Source: RGIG3102 sp964369975 (GTDB taxonomy: Bacteria; Bacillota; Clostridia; Oscillospirales; Ruminococcaceae). Taken from it: DNA of 64,000 nucleotides. This document shows positions 32,858 to 41,311 of the stretch, piece by piece. The stretch covers positions 124,001 to 188,000 of the forward strand of contig CAYJFZ010000002.1 of NCBI GenBank assembly GCA_964369975.1, read 5' to 3'. The translations under genes and the position numbers were made by a program. The notes beneath the pieces were generated by a model. That model was not told the origin of the DNA, did no database searches, and saw only the letters and a program-made list of their open reading frames with translations. Numbering within the stretch: position 1 is the stretch's first letter; the number at the start of each line of letters is the position of its first letter.

Positions 32858-35062
32858 ATTAATAAGCAACCTCAAAAGAAAAACACTGCTCAAAAAAAGC
32901 CAGCAGTTAAGAAAGCACAAAATACAACTCAACCAACACAAGAAAAGAAATTTAAATTAGACTATAAAAAAATAGGCTATTGGCTTGGGATTATTTGTAG
33001 TATCGGTGTAATTATAGGCTCAGTTGTAGCTGTTGGTATTACAATGTACTTAGTAGATGTTACTAAAAATGATGACCAATTTTTAAATTTAACAAATCTA
33101 AAATTAAGTTTTACAAGTATTATTTATTATCAAGACCAAGAAACAAGCGAATATTTAGTGTACCAACAATTAGATGGCGCTGCAAATAGACACTGGGTAA
33201 ACTTAAATGATATCCCACAGCATGTAATTGATGCGTATATAGCAGTTGAAGATGAAGGCTTTTATGATCATATGGGCTTTGATTTAGTAGGTACTGTAGC
33301 TTCTGCGATTAATGAGTACACTCCTATACAACTTTTTGATAGCCAAAGAGGCGCTTCGACTATAACACAGCAGCTTGTTAAAAACTTAGTTAATGACACT
33401 GCTTCAAGTGGTATAGATGGAGCCTTAAGAAAAATAAGAGAAATTTATAGGGCTGTAGTTTTAGAAAGGCAGTATAGTAAAGATGAAATTTTAGAAGCAT
33501 ACTTAAATACTCTTGGACTTTCATACGACTGGGCGGGTGTTCAAGCTGGTGCTAATAATTTCTTTGGTAAAGATGTTTCAGAATTAACAGTAGCTGAAGC
33601 TGCTTTATTAGCAGGTGTTACTAAAAATCCTTATGCGTATAATCCGTATGAGTTTTTAGAGGATAGTGTTGCAAGAAGAAATGATATTCTTTATTTTATG
33701 CACGAGCAAGGTAAAATTGATACAGCTACTTATGAAGCGGCTTTAGCTGAAGAAGTTACTTTAAGCACACTTGAAAGTGCTAGCCAAGTAAGCGGTAACT
33801 CATACTTTACAGATATGGTTATTGATCAAGTAGTTGAAGATTTAATGTTAGAATATGATATGACAGCTAGCGAAGCTGAATATTTCCTATATAATAATGG
33901 ATTAAAAATTTATTCAACAGTTGTTCCTGAATTACAGTCAGCTATGGAAGAAGAGTTTTTAAATCAAAGAGAAACTTTAGTTTTCCCATTTAGAGAATAC
34001 ACTTATGAAGATGGAACAGTAGCAGAACCACAAGCAGCTATGGTGTCTATGGACTACGAGGGTAGGATAGTAGGCGTAGTAGGTGGCTTAGGTGAAAAAG
34101 AAGAAGCAAGGGTGCTTAATAGGGCAGTTGATAGTTTAAGACAAACTGGTTCTACTATGAAACCTATAGGAGCTTATGCTCTTGCTATTGACTATGGCTA
34201 TATAAACTTTTCAACAACTTTATATGATGATTTCTTCTCTTTAGAAAAAGATAGCAAAACAGGAGAAGAAAGAGAATGGCCAGTAAACTATAGTGGAGAA
34301 TATTCACAAACAGATATTACTGTAGCCTCAGCACTTTCAAGATCGTTAAATACAATAGCTGTAAGAGCTTTATCGTTTGTTACACCTAATGTATCTTATG
34401 AATTTTTATCGACAACTTTAGGTATTTCATCCCTTGACCCTGTTTACGATGTCGACTATTCACCTTTAGCCTTAGGTGGTATGCACTACGGTGTATCTCC
34501 TCTTGAAATGGCAGCGGCTTATGCTATATTTGGCAATGGTGGGGTTTACTATGAGCCTTACTGCTATACAACAGTTGAAGATGCCTCAGGTGAAATAATT
34601 TTAGAATCAGACAGCACTTCAGTAAGAGCTATTTCAGAAGAAACAGCATATATTATGAATAGATTGCTAAGAACAGTTCTTCATCAAGGCGGCGGTACAG
34701 GTTATGGCCTTGGAACAAATTACATGGACTCAGTTGGTAAAACTGGTACTACAAGTGAAGATAAAGATCACTGGTTTATAGGCCTTACTCCTTATTATGT
34801 AACTTCTACATGGTGGGGTTATGATGATCCAGCAGAGCTTGCTTGGAAAAATTACGGCATACATCCTCCAACAACAGCTTGGAGAAATGTTATGAATGCA
34901 GCACAAGCAGATTTAGAAGAAATTAGCTTTCCAAGAGCGAGCGGTGTTCAAGTGTATAACTACTGTGTTACTTCAGGCGGAACAGCAAATCCTACTTGCC
35001 CTGAGCAGTTAGTTGGTTATTATACAGAAGATAATATGCCGATACCTTGCCCACTTCATTAA
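32858..35062 (+). CDS. Class A penicillin-binding protein (PBP1A-type)
   Basis: A bifunctional peptidoglycan glycosyltransferase/transpeptidase of about 734 residues. After a basic tail and one membrane segment (about 40-62) comes the GT51 domain with EDEGFYDHMGFD and RGASTITQQLVKN, then the transpeptidase with STMK (catalytic Ser), SLN and KTGTT. It ends in a short Cys-containing tail. The start is uncertain. A good site GGAG (32846-32849) points to ATT at 32858; GTG 32849 overlaps the site, and TTG 32789 has no site and lies upstream of a TATAAT at 32824. Confidence 0.9.
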   Translation: MNKQPQKKNTAQKKPAVKKAQNTTQPTQEKKFKLDYKKIGYWLGIICSIGVIIGSVVAVGITMYLVDVTKNDDQFLNLTNLKLSFTSIIYYQDQETSEYLVYQQLDGAANRHWVNLNDIPQHVIDAYIAVEDEGFYDHMGFDLVGTVASAINEYTPIQLFDSQRGASTITQQLVKNLVNDTASSGIDGALRKIREIYRAVVLERQYSKDEILEAYLNTLGLSYDWAGVQAGANNFFGKDVSELTVAEAALLAGVTKNPYAYNPYEFLEDSVARRNDILYFMHEQGKIDTATYEAALAEEVTLSTLESASQVSGNSYFTDMVIDQVVEDLMLEYDMTASEAEYFLYNNGLKIYSTVVPELQSAMEEEFLNQRETLVFPFREYTYEDGTVAEPQAAMVSMDYEGRIVGVVGGLGEKEEARVLNRAVDSLRQTGSTMKPIGAYALAIDYGYINFSTTLYDDFFSLEKDSKTGEEREWPVNYSGEYSQTDITVASALSRSLNTIAVRALSFVTPNVSYEFLSTTLGISSLDPVYDVDYSPLALGGMHYGVSPLEMAAAYAIFGNGGVYYEPYCYTTVEDASGEIILESDSTSVRAISEETAYIMNRLLRTVLHQGGGTGYGLGTNYMDSVGKTGTTSEDKDHWFIGLTPYYVTSTWWGYDDPAELAWKNYGIHPPTTAWRNVMNAAQADLEEISFPRASGVQVYNYCVTSGGTANPTCPEQLVGYYTEDNMPIPCPLH

Positions 35063-35067
35063 AATTA

Positions 35068-35110
35068 AAAAGCAGATACTTTAAATGTTAATAAAGTATC
35101 TGCTTTTATT
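35068..35110 (+). terminator. Intrinsic terminator of the PBP gene
   Basis: A 16-bp perfect stem AAAAGCAGATACTTTA (35068-35083) with its complement at 35092-35107, followed by a T-rich run. Confidence 0.85.
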
Positions 35111-35122
35111 TTCAAAAAAACA

Positions 35123-35151
35123 TTGAAAAACTTTGTACAATAATGTATTAT
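35123..35151 (+). promoter_or_regulatory. Promoter of the aspartokinase-like to folD operon
   Basis: TTGAAA (35123-35128), a 17-bp spacer and TATTAT (35146-35151). Confidence 0.72.
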
Positions 35152-35190
35152 ATCTGTATATGCTTTTCATCTTATAATTAGGAGGACTGT

Positions 35191-36174
35191 ATGGCTTACT
35201 GCGTAAAGTATATCGGAAACTGCGTGACTAAAAATATAGACATTATGTCTTTGTGTGAAAAAGAAAAGTCATTTAAGATAAAATCAATTTTGGTATGTGA
35301 AAAAGATTATGAAACACTTTTTGATAAAGTGAATATTGAAAAATTTTATGATACTTCAAAAATCAAAGAAATGATGGGCGAAGTAGCTATTTATTTTTCA
35401 GATAATGCAAAGTTAGATTCGATTTATTTAAGTGCATATCTCGGCGAGAGTGAATGCGAATTTTATACAGAGCACACAGGTATATTTTCAGCAGATCCTA
35501 CACATTACGATTACGCTAAAAGAATAGATAGATTAGATTATGATGAAATGCTTTTAATTTCAGATTATGGGCATAATATCATACCGGGAGAAGTAATACA
35601 AACAGCGAAAAGATATAGTATAGCCATAAAAGTGTTATCTTATAAAGAGCCAAAGCACGAAGGCACACTTATAAAAGAAGCCTTATCAGATGCTAATACC
35701 TTAGTAAAAGCTGTTGTAAAAGATCCAAACTTTTGTATTTTTACAATATGTTCTGTTCCTGATGAAAAAGGAATTTCTTATAAAATATTCAAAACTATTA
35801 GTGATGAAGATATCGTAGTTGATGCCATAGTAGTGCCTACGGGTACAAAAGGCAGTCAAGATATTAGTTTTACTGTAAAAAGGCAAGATAAGAATAAAGT
35901 TTTAAAAAGTTTTGAAAAATTAAAACAATTAGGGTATTTTTTTGAATTAATAATAAATGAAAACATAGCAAAAATATCTTTAGTCGGCTCAGCTTTACAA
36001 ACTACAGCAGGAATTGGTACAAAGGTTTTTAGAGTATGCTATGAAAATGATATAAATATAAAAATGATAAATTCAGGAGATATAAAAGTTTCAGTCTTTA
36101 TTGATAAAAATAAAGCGGATTTAGCAATATTGCAGTTGCATAAAGTCCTTGTTGAAAATGTATCAAACGAATAA
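35191..36174 (+). CDS. Degenerate aspartokinase paralogue with ACT domains
   Basis: A 327-residue protein resembling an aspartokinase that has lost its catalytic half. The last part of the amino-acid-kinase fold (GHNIIPGEVIQTAKRYSIAI, about 127-150) and the two C-terminal ACT domains (about 170-320, with KISLVGSALQTTAGIGTKVF and INSGDIKVSVFI) align in style with LysC. The N-terminus has YIGN where KFGGTSV should be, and lacks other substrate motifs, so kinase activity is unlikely. It may sense lysine or threonine or be a regulatory subunit. It leads an operon with yfmF, yfmH, lgt and folD. Confidence 0.75.
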   Translation: MAYCVKYIGNCVTKNIDIMSLCEKEKSFKIKSILVCEKDYETLFDKVNIEKFYDTSKIKEMMGEVAIYFSDNAKLDSIYLSAYLGESECEFYTEHTGIFSADPTHYDYAKRIDRLDYDEMLLISDYGHNIIPGEVIQTAKRYSIAIKVLSYKEPKHEGTLIKEALSDANTLVKAVVKDPNFCIFTICSVPDEKGISYKIFKTISDEDIVVDAIVVPTGTKGSQDISFTVKRQDKNKVLKSFEKLKQLGYFFELIINENIAKISLVGSALQTTAGIGTKVFRVCYENDINIKMINSGDIKVSVFIDKNKADLAILQLHKVLVENVSNE

Positions 36175-36188
36175 TTAGGAGAGAATAA

Positions 36189-37439
36189 ATGGATAGGATG
36201 GAATTATCCCCAAATGTATTTTTGACGACAATCAAAAATGACAAATTTAAAAGGAATAGAATTAGCATAGCTTTTTTACTTCCAAACGAAAAAGATAAGG
36301 CGACAAAGTATTCTTTGCTTTGCGGTGTCTTAGAAAGAGCTTATAAAGACTATCCTACAATGCAGCTTTTTTCAAAGCAATTAAATAAGATGTATAATGC
36401 AAGTTTTGATATTTCTTCATCAGTTATAGGGCAAAACAGGGTAATAAGGTTTACAATTCAAGGAATAAAAAATGAGTTTTGCCTAAATGAGGAAAACTTA
36501 CTTTTAGATATGAGTGATGTACTTTTAGGTACAATTTTTCATCCTTGCTTAGAAAATGGTGGCTTTATAGATGAGTGGGTTGAAATAGAAAAATACAAGC
36601 TCACCGAAGAAATAAACAGCGAAATTAATGATAAAAGGGGCTACTGCATTAAAAATGCAAGAAGAAAATTCTTTAAAGATAGCTTAAATGGTGTTGAGCG
36701 CTTAGGATATTTAGAAGATTTAGCTGATATTAATGGTAAAAATCTTTATGAATGTTATAAATATTTATTAGATACAGCCTCAGTTGAAGTGTTTCTAACA
36801 GCGAATGAAACTTTAATTATAACTGAAAACTTATTAGCGGCTTTCTCTAAAGTACGAAACAATGTTATACCAATGCTCGGTATTAAAAAAGAAGAATGTG
36901 AAGAAGTAAAAGAATATAAAGAACAATTAGACACAACTCAAGGAAAAGTTTGTCTTTTATATACAACTAAAGAAAAATTAACTGAAATTCAAAGGTATAG
37001 TATGCTTGTTGCAAGTGCGCTTTATGGCGGTTCTGCTTCTTCAAGACTATTTAAAAATGTTAGAGAAAAACAAAGTCTTTGTTACTATTGTGTTGCAAAT
37101 TTTAACTGGTTTACTTCATCAATGACAGTAGACTCAGGAGTAGAACATAAAAACATACAAAAAGTAATTAAAGCAACTCAAGATGAATTAAATATGCTCA
37201 TAAGCGAAGATATAACAGACGATGAGCTATTACAAATAAAACTTACCATCGAAAACAGCCTAATAGCAAACTACGATACGCTACACGGCTTAGAAGCTTG
37301 GTACCTAAATGAGATACTAAGAAATAGTAATAGGACGCCTGAGGAGGTTATTGACCTTGTTAAGGCTGTAACTAAAGATGATATTAAAAAAATACTTAGC
37401 TTACTACATCTAAATGTAATATATACTATTTCTAATTAA
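36189..37439 (+). CDS. yfmF: M16-family peptidase-like protein YfmF
   Basis: A 416-residue member of the insulinase/processing-peptidase fold. It lacks the zinc motif HxxEH, but has the second-domain elements YGGSASSRLFKNVREKQSLCYY. It precedes yfmH by 10 bp, the conserved Firmicutes pair. Inactive and active M16 subunits commonly form a heterodimer. In Bacillus subtilis the pair has been connected with EF-P 5-aminopentanol modification; whether that applies here is unknown. Confidence 0.88.
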   Translation: MDRMELSPNVFLTTIKNDKFKRNRISIAFLLPNEKDKATKYSLLCGVLERAYKDYPTMQLFSKQLNKMYNASFDISSSVIGQNRVIRFTIQGIKNEFCLNEENLLLDMSDVLLGTIFHPCLENGGFIDEWVEIEKYKLTEEINSEINDKRGYCIKNARRKFFKDSLNGVERLGYLEDLADINGKNLYECYKYLLDTASVEVFLTANETLIITENLLAAFSKVRNNVIPMLGIKKEECEEVKEYKEQLDTTQGKVCLLYTTKEKLTEIQRYSMLVASALYGGSASSRLFKNVREKQSLCYYCVANFNWFTSSMTVDSGVEHKNIQKVIKATQDELNMLISEDITDDELLQIKLTIENSLIANYDTLHGLEAWYLNEILRNSNRTPEEVIDLVKAVTKDDIKKILSLLHLNVIYTISN

Positions 37440-37449
37440 GGGAGAATTT

Positions 37450-38724
37450 ATGATACAAACTATAAAAAGCAATATAATCGCTGAAAGCTATGAGAGTGTA
37501 CAACTCAGTAACGGCTTAAGAATTTATTGCTACTCAATGCCAAATTATAATGCTACTCATGCAATGATAGGCACAAACTTTGGCTCAATAGATAGGAATT
37601 TTTCACTAAATGGAAAAGAGCATAAAATTCCAGCAGGAGTTGCACATTTTCTTGAGCATAAGATGTTTGAGAAAAAAGAGCACGATGTTTTTGATTTATA
37701 TGCACAATATGGAGCGAGTGCAAATGCCTTTACTACCTTTGATAAAACTTGCTATATATTCACTGCAACAAGTAATATAAGCGAATGCTTAGATATATTA
37801 TTATACTCAGTAAATTCGCCATATTTTACAAAAGAAACTGTCGAAAAAGAAATGGGCATTATTTCCCAAGAAATAAAAATGTATGATGATAATGCTTATT
37901 GGCGTTTGCTTTTTGGCGTTTTAAATGGGTTATATGTAAATCACACTATAAAAGATGATATAGCAGGGACAGTGGAAAGTATACACGAAATTACAGATGA
38001 AACCTTATATACTTGCTCAAATGCCTTTTACTCACCCTCACAAATGATATTAGCAGTAGCAGGCAATATTACAATGCAAGAAATTCTATCAGCTTGTGAA
38101 AAAGTGGAATTTGAAAATGTGAAACAAGACATTAAAAAAATCACTCCAAACGAGCCTAAAAATATAAACTACAAAGAAAAAAGCATAACTATGCCTATTT
38201 CAGAGCATATGGTTGCCATAGGATATAAAGAAAATTTTGATTGTAAAATTAGTGCAAGACATGAGCTAATCGGCCATATGATTTTAGAGACATTAACAGG
38301 CTCAACAAGTGATTTATTTAATAGATTATACGATAAAAATTTGGTAAACGGCACTTTTGGTGGTGAGGTTATGTGTGGTGAAGATTACTTTAGCACTATT
38401 TTTTCAGGTGAAACGAGCAAGCCTGATGTATTAGTAAAAGAAATCGAAAAAACAATAACCGAGCTAAAGCAAAGAGGCCTGTCAAACGAAGAGTTTACTA
38501 TAATTAAAAATTCTTTATATGGAAGTATGATAGTAGACTTTGAAAATGCTGAGGAAATAACAAGTAATATGCTTTCATCACATTTTAAAAATGAAACAGC
38601 TTATCATCAAATCGAAACTTTAAAAAGCATAAAGTTAGAAGATGTAAACAATCAGCTAAACGAAATGTTTTGCGATGATATGAAAACAGTTTTTACAATT
38701 AAACCTATGGAGGAAGACAAATAA
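37450..38724 (+). CDS. yfmH: M16-family zinc peptidase YfmH
   Basis: A 424-residue zinc-dependent peptidase with the inverted zinc motif HFLEH in GVAHFLEHKMFEKKEHDVF and the downstream Glu in KEMGIISQEIKMYDD. The C-terminal half has TGSTSDLFNRLYDKNLVN. It is the catalytic partner of the preceding HxxEH-less protein. Its stop overlaps the lgt start (TAATG). Confidence 0.9.
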   Translation: MIQTIKSNIIAESYESVQLSNGLRIYCYSMPNYNATHAMIGTNFGSIDRNFSLNGKEHKIPAGVAHFLEHKMFEKKEHDVFDLYAQYGASANAFTTFDKTCYIFTATSNISECLDILLYSVNSPYFTKETVEKEMGIISQEIKMYDDNAYWRLLFGVLNGLYVNHTIKDDIAGTVESIHEITDETLYTCSNAFYSPSQMILAVAGNITMQEILSACEKVEFENVKQDIKKITPNEPKNINYKEKSITMPISEHMVAIGYKENFDCKISARHELIGHMILETLTGSTSDLFNRLYDKNLVNGTFGGEVMCGEDYFSTIFSGETSKPDVLVKEIEKTITELKQRGLSNEEFTIIKNSLYGSMIVDFENAEEITSNMLSSHFKNETAYHQIETLKSIKLEDVNNQLNEMFCDDMKTVFTIKPMEEDK

Positions 38725-39623
38725 TGAACAACATTCAATTCCCAGCTTTGGGTATAGATATAACGATTAATAGAATAGCCTTTACTATATTTGGCCTTGA
38801 TGTTTATTGGTATGGAATAATTTTAACAACAGCCTTAGTTACTGCTATGCTAATCGCTTTTAAATTAAGTGAGAGATATGATATTGATACAGACAAGCTA
38901 ATTGATGTATTTATGGTAAGCGGGATAATAGGTATTATAGGTGCAAGAATTTACTATGTAATGTTCGCTCCATTTGAATACGATAGCTTTTGGGATATGA
39001 TAAATATCCGTGATGGTGGTATTGGTATTTACGGTGGTGTAATCGGCGGAGTCGCCGCTGGTGCATTAATGTGCAAAATTAAAAAACTTGATACATTAAA
39101 TGTATTGGATGTTACAGCAGTAGGCTTACTGTTAGGCCAAAGTATAGGCAGGTGGGGCAACTTTGTAAACCAAGAAGCCTTTGGAACAAACACAGACTCT
39201 ATTTTTGGTATGATAAGTGAAAGCACAACACGATACTTACTAAGCATGCAAGACTGGCTTTTAAACTTTGGTGTAACAGTTGATCCGTATGCGCCTGTTC
39301 ATCCTACCTTCCTTTATGAATCAGTTTGGTGTTTAATAGGCTTTGTATTATTGCTATTTTACTTAGATAAAAGAAAATTCAAAGGTCAAGTATTTACATT
39401 AGCATTAATTTGGTACGGAATAGGAAGGTACTTCATCGAAGGCTTAAGGACAGATAGCTTAGCTACTGGCGCTGGAATTAGAACTTCACAAGTAGTAGCC
39501 TTAGTTACAATTGTGGTTTCTGTTGTAATAAATATTTATGTATTAACAAAGAAAAAGCCAAATGTTGAAATAGTAACAAGTCAAGAAACAAAAACAACAC
39601 AAGAGGAAACAGATGGACAATAA
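38724..39623 (+). CDS. lgt: Phosphatidylglycerol-prolipoprotein diacylglyceryl transferase
   Basis: An integral membrane enzyme of 299 residues that attaches diacylglycerol to the lipobox Cys of prolipoproteins. Seven hydrophobic segments are visible. The signature GQSIGRWGNFVNQEAFG with its Arg, the GGIGIYGGVIGG loop and the VHPTFLYESVW segment identify it. At least two lipoprotein substrates are encoded later in this window. The tail overlaps folD by 11 bp. Confidence 0.96.
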   Translation: MNNIQFPALGIDITINRIAFTIFGLDVYWYGIILTTALVTAMLIAFKLSERYDIDTDKLIDVFMVSGIIGIIGARIYYVMFAPFEYDSFWDMINIRDGGIGIYGGVIGGVAAGALMCKIKKLDTLNVLDVTAVGLLLGQSIGRWGNFVNQEAFGTNTDSIFGMISESTTRYLLSMQDWLLNFGVTVDPYAPVHPTFLYESVWCLIGFVLLLFYLDKRKFKGQVFTLALIWYGIGRYFIEGLRTDSLATGAGIRTSQVVALVTIVVSVVINIYVLTKKKPNVEIVTSQETKTTQEETDGQ

Positions 39624-40467
39624 AATAATTAGTGGTAAAATCCTTGCAAGCGAAATAAAAGTGCAAGTAAGCCAAGAAGTAGAAAAACTAAAAAAAGAGG
39701 GAATAATTCCTAAATTAAGCGTTATTATAGTAGGAAATGATCCAGCGAGTAAAAGATATGTAAAAGGCAAACACAACGACTGTTTAGAATGTGGGATAAT
39801 TTCAGAAAATATAGAGCTTTTAGATACTGTGAGCGAAGAAGAATTATTAAAACAGATATATAAATTAAATGAAGATACATCAGTTCACGGCATATTAGTT
39901 CAACTACCACTACCAAAGCATATAAATGAATATACAGTAATTAACGCTATAAATCCCTTAAAAGATGTAGACGGCTTTTCGGCTATTAATGTAGGAAACT
40001 TACATCTATCTAAAGATTGCTTTATCCCCTCAACTCCTCAAGGCTGTATTGATATGTTAAAATCAAAAAACATTAAAATAAGTGGTAAAAATGCAGTTGT
40101 GGTAGGTAGAAGCAATATAGTAGGCAGGCCTGTTGCAGAGTTATTACTGCAAAATGATGCCACAGTTACTATTTGCCATTCAAAAACACAAAATATAGAT
40201 AAAATCTTACAAAATGCAGATATTATTATCTTAGCCATAGGCAAAAAAGGCTACTTAACTGCTGATATGATAAAAGAAGGCGCAGTTGTAATAGATGTAG
40301 GAATAAATGTTGATGAAAATGGAAAGCTAACAGGCGATGCAGACTTTAATTCTTGCATTGATAAAGTTTCCTTCATTACCCCTGTTCCTGGTGGAGTAGG
40401 CTTAATGACAAGGGCAAACTTATTAAAAAATACCATTAAAAGTGCAAAAACTAATAAAAATAATTAA
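39613..40467 (+). CDS. folD: Methylenetetrahydrofolate dehydrogenase/cyclohydrolase FolD
   Basis: Interconverts methylene-, methenyl- and formyl-tetrahydrofolate. The 284-residue protein has SVIIVGNDPASKRYVKGKHNDC with the catalytic Lys, HGILVQLPLPKHI, the NADP motif GRSNIVGRPVAELL and PGGVGLMTRANLL. The ATG lies behind AGAGGAAAC within the end of lgt. It is last in its operon; no clear hairpin terminator follows. Confidence 0.97.
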   Translation: MDNKIISGKILASEIKVQVSQEVEKLKKEGIIPKLSVIIVGNDPASKRYVKGKHNDCLECGIISENIELLDTVSEEELLKQIYKLNEDTSVHGILVQLPLPKHINEYTVINAINPLKDVDGFSAINVGNLHLSKDCFIPSTPQGCIDMLKSKNIKISGKNAVVVGRSNIVGRPVAELLLQNDATVTICHSKTQNIDKILQNADIIILAIGKKGYLTADMIKEGAVVIDVGINVDENGKLTGDADFNSCIDKVSFITPVPGGVGLMTRANLLKNTIKSAKTNKNN

Positions 40468-40524
40468 TACACAAGTTATTATATCGTTTTAATAAAAAAC
40501 TAACATATATTTACAATTATGTAG

Positions 40525-40553
40525 TTGACAAATGGTATATTATGTGTTATTAT
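40525..40553 (+). promoter_or_regulatory. Sigma-A promoter of rplU-rpmA
   Basis: A consensus TTGACA (40525-40530), a 17-bp spacer and TATTAT (40548-40553). Confidence 0.82.
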
Positions 40554-40558
40554 ATATC

Positions 40559-40632
40559 AGCCGCATGTAAATGGCTCTTTAAGTTGTATTAAATTACACG
40601 CCTGGTTCAGCGAGACTTAATTAATGAGAGGG
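40559..40632 (+). promoter_or_regulatory. L21 leader-like RNA
   Basis: The leader has a hairpin formed by AGCC-CAT and ATG-GCT arms at 40559-40577, a second region around ACGCCTGGTTCAGCGAGAC, and a position directly before rplU. This matches the general form of the autoregulatory L21 leader of low-GC Gram-positives. Class assignment is by position and partial sequence resemblance. Confidence 0.6.
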
Positions 40633-40638
40633 TATAAA

Positions 40639-40950
40639 ATGAAAGCAGTATTTGTAACTGGTGGAAAACAATATACAGTCAGCGAAGGCGATGTTGTATT
40701 CATCGAAAAATTACAAGTCCAAGCAGACGAAAAAGTTACTTTTGAAGAAGTATTATTCGTAGGCGAAGGCGAAAAAGCAAAATTTGGCACACCTGTTGTT
40801 GCAGGCGCTAAAGTTGAAGCTAAAGTAGTTAAAAACGGTAAAGGTAAGAAGTTGAACATTATCACTTATAAACCTAAAAAAGGTTCATCAAGAAGAATGG
40901 GTCACAGACAACCATATACAAAAATCGAAATCACAAAAATTGTCGGTTAA
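40639..40950 (+). CDS. rplU: Large ribosomal subunit protein bL21
   Basis: A 103-residue 23S rRNA-binding protein with the usual MKAVFVTGGKQYTVSEGD start, AKVVKNGKGKKLNIITYKPKKG and GHRQPYTKIEI. I use the ATG at 40639 behind AGAGGG; the ATG at 40624 lies within the leader. It is followed directly by rpmA with no intervening gene. Confidence 0.97.
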   Translation: MKAVFVTGGKQYTVSEGDVVFIEKLQVQADEKVTFEEVLFVGEGEKAKFGTPVVAGAKVEAKVVKNGKGKKLNIITYKPKKGSSRRMGHRQPYTKIEITKIVG

Positions 40951-40976
40951 TTCTTAAATAAGGGAGGAAATGAATT

Positions 40977-41231
40977 ATGGCACATAAGAAAGGCGTTGGC
41001 TCTACTAAAAATGGTCGTGACAGCGAATCAAAGAGACTCGGTGCTAAAAGAGCAGACGGTCAGTTTGTTAAAGCAGGCAACATTTTAGTTCGTCAAAGAG
41101 GAACTCATATTCACCCCGGTGAGAATGTTGGCCGTGGTAGCGATGACACTCTTTTTGCTTTAGTTAGTGGTACAGTTAAGTTTGAAAAACTTGGTCGTGA
41201 CCGCAAAAAAGTAAGTGTTTACACAAAGTAA
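40977..41231 (+). CDS. rpmA: Large ribosomal subunit protein bL27, without N-terminal extension
   Basis: An 84-residue L27 beginning directly with MAHKKGVGSTKNGRDSES. Most Firmicutes make L27 with a short extension ending in QFFA/QLFA that the Cys protease Prp removes, and encode prp between rplU and rpmA. Here neither is present: only 26 bp separate the genes, and GGGAGG is correctly placed for this ATG. The mature N-terminus that reaches the peptidyl-transferase centre is therefore made directly. Confidence 0.97.
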   Translation: MAHKKGVGSTKNGRDSESKRLGAKRADGQFVKAGNILVRQRGTHIHPGENVGRGSDDTLFALVSGTVKFEKLGRDRKKVSVYTK

Positions 41232-41244
41232 TATAACAAAACTA

Positions 41245-41278
41245 ACCCGAGCTTATATTTAAGTTCGGGTATTGTTTT
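41245..41278 (+). terminator. Probable terminator of rplU-rpmA
   Basis: ACCCGAGCTTA (41245-41255) pairs with TAAGTTCGGGT (41260-41270), one wobble, followed by ATTGTTTT. The T tract is imperfect, so some read-through into obg is possible. Confidence 0.6.
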
Positions 41279-41311
41279 ATTAAAATTTAGCTATTAAAAG
41301 AGGTGATTAAA

